A stretch of DNA of 6,154 nucleotides from assembly GCA_020025715.1 (NCBI GenBank), contig JAHHRQ010000094.1, positions 1 to 6,154 of the forward strand, in the 5' to 3' direction. A model generated the notes under the pieces. The model saw only the letters and a list, made by a program, of their open reading frames with translations, was not told where the DNA came from and did not search any database. Origin of the DNA: Oscillospiraceae bacterium (GTDB lineage: Bacteria > Bacillota > Clostridia > Oscillospirales > Oscillospiraceae). Below are positions 1 through 5,885 of the stretch, one piece after another; the stretch's first letter is position 1, and every line of letters starts with the position of its first letter. Both the position numbers and the translations under genes were made by a program.

Positions 1-321
1 AGAGACGGTGTGGCAGTAAAGGTTGTATTCCCTGAAGAGGGCGCAATCATGTCCGGTCAGTGCGTGTCCATAATCAAGGGTGCACCCCATATGGAAAACG
101 CCAAGAAGTTTGTTGACTACATGCTCTCTTCCACCTGCCAGAACTATGTAGGCCAGAATCTTACCGTCCGTCCTCTCCGCGCCGACGCAGAGCTTAACGA
201 CAGCCTCACCCCCTGGGACAGCATCGTTTCTCTTGACTCCTACGACGGAGACTGGGTGGCCGCAAACAAATCCGCTATAACCGAAAAGTACAGCGAGTAT
301 CTTGAAAACTTCGGCGGCTGA
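1..321 (+). CDS. Extracellular solute-binding protein of ferric/AfuA-like ABC transporter, C-terminal part (5' end outside window)
   Basis: This is the last 106 residues of a solute-binding lipoprotein or secreted protein that delivers a ligand to the ABC transporter encoded just downstream. The reading frame is open from base 1 (R-D-G-V-A-V), so the GTG at 10 is an internal valine and not a start; the N-terminus and any signal peptide lie outside the window. The visible part has the C-terminal lobe pattern of the iron(III)/putrescine-type binding proteins: FPEEGAIMSG, then S-I-I-K-G-A-P-H-M-E-N-A-K-K-F (ligand-protein helix with the family's 'KGAPNPENAKKF' look), then the TVRPLRAD segment. 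The paired tyrosines that bind iron in true ferric-binding proteins would lie upstream, so metal binding cannot be judged here. It ends in TGA at 319-321, 83 nt before the ATPase gene. The family assignment is firm; the substrate (iron, sugar phosphate, phosphonate or polyamine) is not. Confidence 0.9.
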   Translation, partial: RDGVAVKVVFPEEGAIMSGQCVSIIKGAPHMENAKKFVDYMLSSTCQNYVGQNLTVRPLRADAELNDSLTPWDSIVSLDSYDGDWVAANKSAITEKYSEYLENFGG

Positions 322-347
322 TTTAAGAAACATAAATAACACATTTT

Positions 348-379
348 CGGGCCTGCGCTTTACGCAGGCCCGTCTTATT
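348..379 (+). terminator. Perfect 10-bp hairpin between binding-protein and ATPase genes, likely leaky terminator or mRNA stabiliser
   Basis: The arms CGGGCCTGCG (348-357) and CGCAGGCCCG (363-372) pair perfectly around a 5-nt loop CTTTA. The tail TCTTATT is only partly U-rich, so it should terminate incompletely. Its place between the binding-protein gene and the ATPase/permease genes fits the known pattern in which the binding protein is made in excess over the membrane components. It may instead block 3' exonuclease and stabilise the upstream message. No promoter is obvious between it and the ATPase gene, which supports read-through transcription. Confidence 0.75.
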
Positions 380-404
380 AAAAAACTTATAGGAGTGAAA
401 AAAT

Positions 405-1514
405 ATGGGAGCGACCATCACAATCGAAAATGCAGTTAAGCGCTACGGAAAGGACACAATAATTGACGGTCTCTCTTTAGACGTTAAGCCCGGTGAATTT
501 TTCACCCTGCTGGGCCCCTCAGGCTGCGGTAAAACTACCCTTCTCCGCATGATTATAGGCTTTAACTCCATAGAGGGCGGCGTTTTTAAGATAGACGATA
601 AAGTTATCAACGACATTCCCACAAATAAGCGCAATATAGGCATGGTTTTCCAGAATTATGCTGTTTTTCCCCACATGTCCGTTTATGAAAACGTGGCTTT
701 CGGCCTGAAAAACAGGAAAGTGCCCAAAAAGGAAATCGAAGAGCGAGTTGATAAAATACTGAAAATCGTAAAAATAGACCACCTGAAAGACCGTATGCCC
801 GCAAAGCTTTCCGGCGGTCAGCAGCAGAGAGTAGCTCTTGCAAGAGCTATCGTTATAGAGCCGGCAGTGCTTTTAATGGATGAACCCCTCAGTAATCTTG
901 ATGCAAAGCTGAGAGTTGAGATGCGAAATGCAATCAAGAAAATTCAGCAGCAGATCGGCATTACAACTGTATACGTCACCCACGATCAGGAAGAGGCTCT
1001 GGCAGTTTCCGACCGTATAGCCGTTATGAACGGCGGCGTTATCCAGCAGATTGACACCCCCGCCCGTGTTTACCAGCGCCCGGCAAACCGCTTTGTTGCA
1101 AACTTTATCGGTCTTTCAAACTTTCTCCCCGCAAACATAAGCACCGACGGCGGCAAAACAAAGCTCCGCTTTCAGTGCGGGGAGGGCTATGAGGTTGAAA
1201 TGGGAAATCTCAAGCCCGGTCTTGCCGACAGTGAAGAGGTTCTGGTGGCTGTGCGCCCGGAGGAATTCGAGATGCGGGCAAAAAACGAAGAAGGTATCCC
1301 TGCAAAAATTACAAGCAGCGTTTTCCTCGGTACGGCTACCCATTATTTCTTAGAGCTTAACAACGGCGAAGAAGTGGAAGCCATTCAAAACTCCGATATA
1401 TGGGAGATAATTCCCGCCGGTACTGATGTTAAGCTTGGAGTAAAGGCGAAGAAAATTAACGTCTTTACCAAAGACGGCAGCACTCCCCTTGTGGTCAGGG
1501 AGGAATTGCTATGA
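405..1514 (+). CDS. ABC transporter ATP-binding protein (FbpC/PotA/AfuC-like)
   Basis: This is the cytoplasmic ATPase that powers import through the permease encoded next to it. At 369 residues it has the usual length for the FbpC/PotA/MalK-like group with an extra C-terminal domain. All ATPase motifs are intact: Walker A GPSGCGKTT at residues 37-45, Q-loop glutamine Q83 (VFQNYAVFPHMSV), signature LSGGQQQR at 135-142, Walker B VLLMDEP at 155-161 with catalytic E160, D-loop SNLD at 163-166 and switch histidine H193 (VTHDQEEA). Residues from about 235 on form a TOBE-type regulatory domain (VAVRPEEF around 281-288). The ATG at 405 is chosen because AGGAG lies at 391-395, nine bases upstream. The stop codon overlaps the permease start (ATGA, 1511-1514), so the two are translationally coupled. 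The C-terminal domain has no ferric-specific signature I can name, so iron, sugar phosphate, phosphonate or polyamine remain possible. Confidence 0.96.
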   Translation: MGATITIENAVKRYGKDTIIDGLSLDVKPGEFFTLLGPSGCGKTTLLRMIIGFNSIEGGVFKIDDKVINDIPTNKRNIGMVFQNYAVFPHMSVYENVAFGLKNRKVPKKEIEERVDKILKIVKIDHLKDRMPAKLSGGQQQRVALARAIVIEPAVLLMDEPLSNLDAKLRVEMRNAIKKIQQQIGITTVYVTHDQEEALAVSDRIAVMNGGVIQQIDTPARVYQRPANRFVANFIGLSNFLPANISTDGGKTKLRFQCGEGYEVEMGNLKPGLADSEEVLVAVRPEEFEMRAKNEEGIPAKITSSVFLGTATHYFLELNNGEEVEAIQNSDIWEIIPAGTDVKLGVKAKKINVFTKDGSTPLVVREELL

Positions 1515-3169
1515 GATATGCAGGAGAAAAAAAGTTCAATGTGTGGACAGTCCTGACTCTTATACTTTTAGCTCTGTTTCTGCTTTTCGTAATTTACCCC
1601 ATAGGTATGCTGATGGTTAAAAGCCTTTTTACAGGCGGCAAAATTGATTTAAGCTATTTTGTAAAATTCTTCACCAAAAGATATTACTGGATTACTCTTG
1701 TAAACAGCTTCAAGGTCACAATCTGCTCCACACTGCTTGCCTGTCTCATAGGTGTGCCTATGGCTTATATATTGAGAAGCGTAAAAATTCCATGCTCGGA
1801 GTTTCTGAATGTACTTATTGTCATTTCTTACCTCTCTCCCCCCTTTATAGGCGCCTACGCATGGATTCAGCTTTTGGGCCGAAACGGTTTTATAACCAAG
1901 ATAATAAATGCAATTTTCAACGTCAAGCTCCACGGTATATACGGCTTTGCAGGAATTGTTCTGGTGTTCTCTCTCCAGTCCTTCCCGCTCATATACATGT
2001 ACGTTTCCGGCGCTATGAAAAATCTGGATAACTCCCTGAACGAAGCGGCGGAAAGTCTGGGCTGCAACGCATTTCAGCGTGTTACAAAGGTTATATTTCC
2101 CCTTGTAATGCCCTCTCTGCTTGCAGGTATGCTGCTGGTTTTCATGCGCGTATTTTCAGACTTCGGTACTCCCATGATAATCGGCGAGGGCTACAAGACC
2201 TTCCCTGTCATGCTGTATACCCAGTTTATGGGCGAGGTAGGCACAAACGACGGCTTTGCAGCAACCATGTGTATAATAGTCATTGTAATTGCCCTTATGT
2301 TCTTCTTCATCCAGAAAATTCTGGGCAGAAAGTTCACCTATTCCATGACAGCTCTAAAGCCCATTGAAGCTCAGCCCGTAACAGGACACAAAAAGTTCTG
2401 GTCATACTTTTTCGTGTTCTTTACCACCTTTGTGGCAGCCCTCCCCCAGCTCACCGTAATCGTCACCTCTTTTATAGGCACCATAAACGGTTCCCTGTTT
2501 ACCGGAAAATTTACTCTTGATAATTACCGCAACATTTTCTCCAAAGGAAACACTTCCGCCATTACAAACACCTATCTTTTCGGCCTTGAGGCCATAGTGA
2601 TTGTCATTATCTGCGGAATTCTGATCTCCTACCTGAGTGTGCGAAAGCGAAACGCCCTGACAGGCGTTCTGGATGTGCTGACCATGTTCCCCTACATAAT
2701 CCCCGGCTCCGTTCTGGGTATCTCCTTCCTTTACGCCTTTAACGGGCCGCCGTTTCTTCTGGGCGGAACTGCAATCATCATAATTGTTTCTCTCTCCATA
2801 CGGCGCATGCCCTACACTATTCGATCGAGCACAGCAATAATAGGGCAGATAAGCCCCAGTATTGAGGAGGCAGCAATAAGTCTGGGTGCATCGCAGATGA
2901 AAACTTTCATCAAAATTACAATCCCCATGATGCTCCCCGGTGTTATCTCCGGCGCAATCATGAGCTGGATTACCCTTATAAGCGAGCTTAGTTCATCGGT
3001 TATTCTGTATACCAGTAAAACCATGACCCTGACGGTTGCAATATATTCGGAAGTTATCCGCTCAAACTTCGGAAACGCAGCCGCATATTCCACAATCCTT
3101 ACCCTGACCTCTATAATCTCTCTCCTTATCTTCTTCAAGGCCACAGGCAGCAAGGATTTAAGCGTTTAA
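1511..3169 (+). CDS. Fused two-domain ABC transporter permease (FbpB/AfuB-like)
   Basis: This integral membrane protein forms the whole translocation channel in one chain of 552 residues. It consists of two BPD_transp_1 domains in tandem, each with the cytoplasmic EAA loop that docks on the ATPase: N-E-A-A-E-S-L-G at residues 177-184 with the following IFP-x-x-MP, and E-E-A-A-I-S-L-G at 452-459 with IPMMLPG. About 12 hydrophobic segments are visible: in half one around 13-36, 63-88, 98-120, 144-168, 198-220 and 250-270; in half two around 298-320, 355-378, 385-411, 418-430, 470-495 and 525-543. A fused permease is usual for ferric-type (FbpB/AfuB/HitB) systems, whereas polyamine systems use two separate genes; this favours the iron/sugar-phosphate branch. 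The start ATG overlaps the ATPase stop and GGAGG at 1499-1503 lies 7 nt upstream. No frameshift or break is seen. It is the last gene of the transporter operon. Confidence 0.95.
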   Translation: MRYAGEKKFNVWTVLTLILLALFLLFVIYPIGMLMVKSLFTGGKIDLSYFVKFFTKRYYWITLVNSFKVTICSTLLACLIGVPMAYILRSVKIPCSEFLNVLIVISYLSPPFIGAYAWIQLLGRNGFITKIINAIFNVKLHGIYGFAGIVLVFSLQSFPLIYMYVSGAMKNLDNSLNEAAESLGCNAFQRVTKVIFPLVMPSLLAGMLLVFMRVFSDFGTPMIIGEGYKTFPVMLYTQFMGEVGTNDGFAATMCIIVIVIALMFFFIQKILGRKFTYSMTALKPIEAQPVTGHKKFWSYFFVFFTTFVAALPQLTVIVTSFIGTINGSLFTGKFTLDNYRNIFSKGNTSAITNTYLFGLEAIVIVIICGILISYLSVRKRNALTGVLDVLTMFPYIIPGSVLGISFLYAFNGPPFLLGGTAIIIIVSLSIRRMPYTIRSSTAIIGQISPSIEEAAISLGASQMKTFIKITIPMMLPGVISGAIMSWITLISELSSSVILYTSKTMTLTVAIYSEVIRSNFGNAAAYSTILTLTSIISLLIFFKATGSKDLSV

Positions 3170-3239
3170 AAAACATTCCGAAACGGTGTACCTTTTTATG
3201 CAGGTACGCCGTTTTGAAAATTTAAAGACGGAATATTTT
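3170..3239. repeat. Outer imperfect inverted repeat enclosing the terminator and reaching into the kinase promoter
   Basis: AAAACATTCCG (3170-3180) and CGGAATATTTT (3229-3239) are complementary at 10 of 11 positions and enclose the terminator hairpin at 3181-3215. The right arm lies within the spacer between the -35 and -10 elements of the kinase promoter. It could extend the RNA structure of read-through transcript or be a regulator site, but the arms are AT-rich and could match by chance. Confidence 0.4.
3181..3215 (+). terminator. Hairpin terminator after the permease gene
   Basis: The arms AAACGGTGTACC (3181-3192) and GGTACGCCGTTT (3203-3214) pair over 12 bp with a single U-G wobble, around the 10-nt loop TTTTTATGCA. 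The descending arm ends in GTTTT, giving a short U tract, and A-rich sequence precedes the hairpin. It starts 11 nt after the permease stop. The U tract is short, so termination may be incomplete, and some transporter message could continue into the kinase gene. Confidence 0.7.
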
Positions 3240-3249
3240 ATGTTATAAT
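3221..3249 (+). promoter_or_regulatory. Sigma-A type promoter of the kinase/regulator operon (extended -10)
   Basis: A consensus -10 TATAAT lies at 3244-3249 and is preceded by TG one base upstream (TGTTATAAT, 3241-3249), an extended -10. A -35-like TTTAAA (3221-3226, four of six consensus bases) lies 17 bp upstream. Transcription would start around 3256, giving a leader of about 27 nt. The strong -10 so close behind the terminator indicates that the kinase and regulator genes have their own, probably basal, expression independent of the transporter operon. Confidence 0.75.
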
Positions 3250-3268
3250 ACCCTCAGCAGCTTGTAAA

Positions 3269-3275
3269 AAGGAGG
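3269..3275 (+). promoter_or_regulatory. Ribosome binding site that fixes the GTG start of the kinase
   Basis: AAGGAGG (3269-3275), a near-perfect anti-16S match, stands 7 nt before GTG at 3283. The next in-frame ATG (codon 15, at 3325) has no such site and would begin at the edge of the first membrane segment, dropping the basic residues K2, R3 and K5 that help orient it. Confidence 0.85.
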
Positions 3276-3282
3276 CGGTACA

Positions 3283-4992
3283 GTGAAAAGGCTTAAATTC
3301 CGGGAGCAGCTGGGACATTCATTTATGATTTATGTTTCGATTATAATAGGGGTAATCCTGCTTTTATATCTGGGCGGATTTCTCATAAATTTCAGACTTG
3401 TTATAATCGGAGACAACAGGGTAAATAATCTTGCCATGTCTCAGGTTCTGGAAGATCAGTTTGAAATATATGAACGGGAGAGCCTTGAGCTGTCATCCCT
3501 CCCCGAAATGAAGCAGCTTCTTTCCGGCGGCGGAGAAAAAGAGCGGGCAGAAGTTAACCGGATTTTATATGACTTTGCAAATAAACAGGACTTTAAACCC
3601 TACTTTGCCCTGCTTGATAAGGCTAAAAATATGGTCTGCTCTAATTTCCGTGAGGTAAACCAGAGTTCCTTTGCCTCCTCCCCCTTTGCGGGCAGTGTGA
3701 TTTCAAGGTTAAAATCAGGCGGAGGAAAGCTTTTGTGCTTTGTATGCTCCGCCCCGCTCACAAGCGATCAGGACTGCTGCTATTCGTTCTGCCGCGGAGT
3801 TATGGACGATAACGGCAATTTTCTGGGCTACCTGTTTTTAAATCTCCGTCAGGAAGCTTTTATCGATTACAGCCGGGAGCTTTCACAGCAGATTTTGCTC
3901 ACCGACACCTACAATAACATAGTGTTTTCCACATTTGACTCGCAGAAAGACCCTATGGACAAGCTGCCGAGCGGAAAATGTAAAATAGATTTAAACACCA
4001 GCGGAATTATGAAGCTCAGCGACAGCTGGTATTATGTTTATAAATCCACCACCGCCAAGGGTAACCTCACTCTCTATACCCTGACGTCTCTTGAAATGCA
4101 GGCAAAAGCCCTCTGGTCCAGCATTTCATTTATAATTTTAATGCTGCTGATTCTCATATTGATTGTTAATTTTCTCACACGTGCCTTTGTAAAACGTAAC
4201 GCCAGTGAACTGGGAGAGCTGACAGCGGCTGTGGAGGCACTCAACAATAACAACATGCACCATGAGTTGTCGCCTCAGGCCTCGGAAGAAACTCAGGAGT
4301 TTTACCAGCGCTTTAAAAAGCTTGTAATGCACAACAATGAGCTGCTTGAACGGCGGCGGCTTATGGAGGTACAGCAGCTTGAGGAGCAGTTTAACCCCCA
4401 TTTTGTATTTAACGTTATGGAGACTGTGCGCTATCAGATTGAGGAGGACCCTGAAACCGCCTCCGACATGCTGCTCTCCTTTGCAAATCTCATGCGGTAC
4501 AGCATTGACCACCACGAGGCCAAGGTCAGCATCGAAACTGACATTCAGTATGTAAATGACTATCTGCTTTTACAGAAAATACGCTATAATAATCTTCTCC
4601 ACTATGAATTTCACATTCCCGACGAGCTTCTGGAATGTAAAATTCCAAAGCTCATGCTCCAGCCCATTATCGAAAACAGCATAAAGCACGGCTATATACC
4701 GGGGCAGATGCTGGAGCTTTCGGTAAATCTGGAGCGGTCTGGAGACGACATGAGATTTACCATTAAGGATAACGGAGCCGGAATAAGCGAGGAGCGTTTA
4801 AAAGCCATTAACGAAAGCTTTACCCTTAACCTAAACAGCGGTTTTGTCCACCATATAGGGCTTTATAATGTGCAGAAAATGCTTTCTCTGCTGTACGGCG
4901 AAAAATACGGGCTTAAAATTGACAGTGAGATCGGAGAAGGTACCTGCGTTGTGCTCACCATGCCATGTGAAACGGAGGAAGAAATATGTTGA
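3283..4992 (+). CDS. Sensor histidine kinase, LytS/YesM family, with cysteine-rich extracytoplasmic sensor domain
   Basis: This membrane kinase of 569 residues autophosphorylates on a histidine and passes the phosphate to the regulator encoded next. Membrane segment 1 is at about 14-37 and segment 2 at about 277-298. Between them is an outside domain of about 240 residues that looks like a double Cache fold (DDNGNFLGYLFLNL at 175-188 and LLTDTYNNIVFST at 205-217 are Cache-like turns). After segment 2 comes a degenerate HAMP-like linker (about 299-350, with the asparagine run 321-324) and a short coiled coil. The His_kinase domain has QFNPHFVFN with phosphoacceptor H373. The ATPase domain has N box PIIENSIKHG (N465), G1 box DNGAG (496-500) and G2 region IGLYNVQKML (525-533 onward). 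All catalytic motifs are intact. The outside domain holds seven cysteines (119, 152, 155, 165, 166, 170, 233), which is unusual. The gene overlaps the regulator by 7 nt. The ligand is unknown; the neighbouring transporter suggests it is related to the imported solute. Confidence 0.94.
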   Translation: MKRLKFREQLGHSFMIYVSIIIGVILLLYLGGFLINFRLVIIGDNRVNNLAMSQVLEDQFEIYERESLELSSLPEMKQLLSGGGEKERAEVNRILYDFANKQDFKPYFALLDKAKNMVCSNFREVNQSSFASSPFAGSVISRLKSGGGKLLCFVCSAPLTSDQDCCYSFCRGVMDDNGNFLGYLFLNLRQEAFIDYSRELSQQILLTDTYNNIVFSTFDSQKDPMDKLPSGKCKIDLNTSGIMKLSDSWYYVYKSTTAKGNLTLYTLTSLEMQAKALWSSISFIILMLLILILIVNFLTRAFVKRNASELGELTAAVEALNNNNMHHELSPQASEETQEFYQRFKKLVMHNNELLERRRLMEVQQLEEQFNPHFVFNVMETVRYQIEEDPETASDMLLSFANLMRYSIDHHEAKVSIETDIQYVNDYLLLQKIRYNNLLHYEFHIPDELLECKIPKLMLQPIIENSIKHGYIPGQMLELSVNLERSGDDMRFTIKDNGAGISEERLKAINESFTLNLNSGFVHHIGLYNVQKMLSLLYGEKYGLKIDSEIGEGTCVVLTMPCETEEEIC

Positions 4993-5726
4993 AAGTGCTG
5001 CTCGTTGAGGACGAGGATGTAATTCGCCGTGGCCTCAAGTTCAAAATGGATTGGACAGATGCCGGCTGTGTTGTAGTTGGTGAAGCGGCAAGCGGAAATG
5101 AGGGCTTACAGAAAATCAGCGAGCTTCATCCGGACATTGTTATAACCGATATAAGAATGCCGGACATGGACGGACTTGAAATGCTCAGAAGAGGCAGAGA
5201 AATTTGTCCTTTTCACGCCGTTATTATTTCCGGCTACGGGGAGTTTGAATATGCCCAACAGGCAATCAGTCTCAGAGTTGCAGAATATCTTTTAAAACCC
5301 ATAGATTTAAACGAGCTTAAAATCTGTCTGAAGAAAATTGCCGACCGCTGCGACGGAACTACCGTTTCCGCTTCCGGTGAACACCTGCCAATGCCGGAAA
5401 TTGATATAAGCAACGTCCATAATAAATACGCCGAAGAAATGCTCCGCTTCATTCAGGACCATTACTCAGAGAGGATTTCTATAACTGACATAAGCCAGAA
5501 GCTTAATGTCTCATGTACTCATCTTAACACTAAATTCAAAGCCGAAACCGGCCATACCTTCAATGATTTTCTCAATTATTACCGCATAAGCAAAGCCGTT
5601 GAGCTGCAGAAGCAGGGGCAGTATAAGCTTTATGAAATTGCCGAAATGGTAGGCTTTTCCGATTATAAGTATTTCAATAAGGTCTATAAAAAATACGTGG
5701 GCTGTGCCCCAAATAACTTTAAATAA
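4986..5726 (+). CDS. Response regulator with AraC-type DNA-binding domain (YesN/HptR-like)
   Basis: This is the cytoplasmic transcription factor partner of the kinase, 246 residues long. Residues 1-120 are a receiver domain with acidic pocket E8/D9, phosphoacceptor D55 (VITDIRMPDMDG), switch serine S82 and conserved K104 (LLKPID). The MDWTDAGCVVVGEAASG segment (21-37) is typical of the YesN-like receivers. Residues about 147-246 are an AraC/XylS domain with two helix-turn-helix units: ISITDISQKLNVSCTHLNTK (165-184) and LYEIAEMVGFSDYKYFNKVY (215-234), ending in the family's P-N-N-F-K. The linker between the domains is only about 25 residues, so it is compact compared with YesN proteins that carry a large middle region; this is the layout seen in HptR. 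The start ATG overlaps the kinase stop (4986-4992), with GGAGGAA at 4974-4980. It probably activates the transporter operon, but that promoter is outside the window, so the target is inferred from position only. Confidence 0.95.
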   Translation: MLKVLLVEDEDVIRRGLKFKMDWTDAGCVVVGEAASGNEGLQKISELHPDIVITDIRMPDMDGLEMLRRGREICPFHAVIISGYGEFEYAQQAISLRVAEYLLKPIDLNELKICLKKIADRCDGTTVSASGEHLPMPEIDISNVHNKYAEEMLRFIQDHYSERISITDISQKLNVSCTHLNTKFKAETGHTFNDFLNYYRISKAVELQKQGQYKLYEIAEMVGFSDYKYFNKVYKKYVGCAPNNFK

Positions 5727-5741
5727 GCCCTCAAAATCCAC

Positions 5742-5773
5742 TGCCGCAGAATTAAGTTTCTGCGGCATTTTTT
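5742..5773 (+). terminator. Strong intrinsic terminator after the response regulator
   Basis: TGCCGCAGAA (5742-5751) pairs perfectly with TTCTGCGGCA (5758-5767) around a 6-nt loop, followed directly by six T residues (5768-5773). It sits 15 nt after the regulator stop and closes the two-component operon, separating it from the potassium transporter gene. Confidence 0.95.
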
Positions 5774-5778
5774 ATGTC

Positions 5779-5848
5779 TTTATTAAAATCTTTATACCAT
5801 CTTAATACCGTTGCGCCTATCCTTAATCCGTTTTTATCCCTTTTAATA
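5779..5848 (+). repeat. Helically spaced TTWAT motifs upstream of the potassium transporter gene
   Basis: Related hexamers occur at near helical-turn intervals: TTTATT 5779, TTTATA 5791, TTAATA 5802, TTAATC 5823, TTTATC 5833 and TTAATA 5843 (steps 12, 11, 21, 10, 10). Within them ATCTTTATACC (5788-5798) is followed directly by ATCTTAATACC (5799-5809), a tandem 11-mer with one mismatch, and CTTAATACCGTT (5801-5812) recurs as CTTAATCCGTT (5822-5832). Winged-helix response regulators such as PhoP/PhoB bind direct repeats of this spacing, and phased A/T tracts also bend DNA. The motif is AT-rich and degenerate, so a functional role is inference. Confidence 0.5.
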
Positions 5849-5854
5849 TAGAAT
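5844..5854 (+). promoter_or_regulatory. Probable -10 region of the potassium transporter gene (weak)
   Basis: TAATATAGAAT (5844-5854) contains two overlapping -10-like hexamers, TAATAT and TATAGA, each matching four of six consensus bases. No convincing -35 is found 16-18 bp upstream, where the phased repeats lie instead. A promoter must exist between the terminator at 5773 and the gene, and this is the best candidate; a missing -35 would fit activator dependence. Confidence 0.4.
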
Positions 5855-5866
5855 GTAGTAGCTGAG

Positions 5867-5884
5867 AAGGAGTTGTGCTTGTGC
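5867..5884 (+). promoter_or_regulatory. Ribosome binding site with long spacer made of a TTGTGC tandem duplication
   Basis: AAGGAG (5867-5872) is a good ribosome binding site but lies 13 nt before the ATG at 5886. The spacer is TTGTGC (5873-5878), a second TTGTGC (5879-5884) and T. Losing one copy would give the ideal 7-nt spacing. TTG 5879 and GTG 5881 lie at good spacing but are out of frame and run into stops after 14 and 4 codons, so the ATG remains the only credible start; the reading frame upstream is closed by TAG at 5859. Confidence 0.7.
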
Positions 5885-5885
5885 T

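Noticed and set aside
10..321. A separate small gene starting at GTG 10
   Set aside because: The frame is open to base 1 and the protein is clearly the C-terminal lobe of a binding protein, so the GTG is internal.
1511..3169. Permease length of 552 residues as a sign of an unusual fusion
   Set aside because: Two tandem permease domains in one chain are normal for FbpB/AfuB-type proteins, and both EAA loops are intact.
3216..3282. Fur box in the kinase promoter region
   Set aside because: No GATAATGATTATC-like inverted repeat could be found; the TTATAAT there is better explained as the -10 element.
4138..4515. 125-residue antisense open frame inside the kinase gene
   Set aside because: No ribosome binding site or recognisable domain; it lies fully opposite an intact, conserved kinase coding region. 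The other antisense frames, such as 2812-3153 and 5843-6088, are rejected for the same reason.
5774..5885. c-di-AMP (ydaO) riboswitch before the potassium gene, which is common in Firmicutes
   Set aside because: Only about 110 nt lie between the terminator and the start codon, and the sequence is AT-rich with no strong paired helices, too little for that riboswitch.
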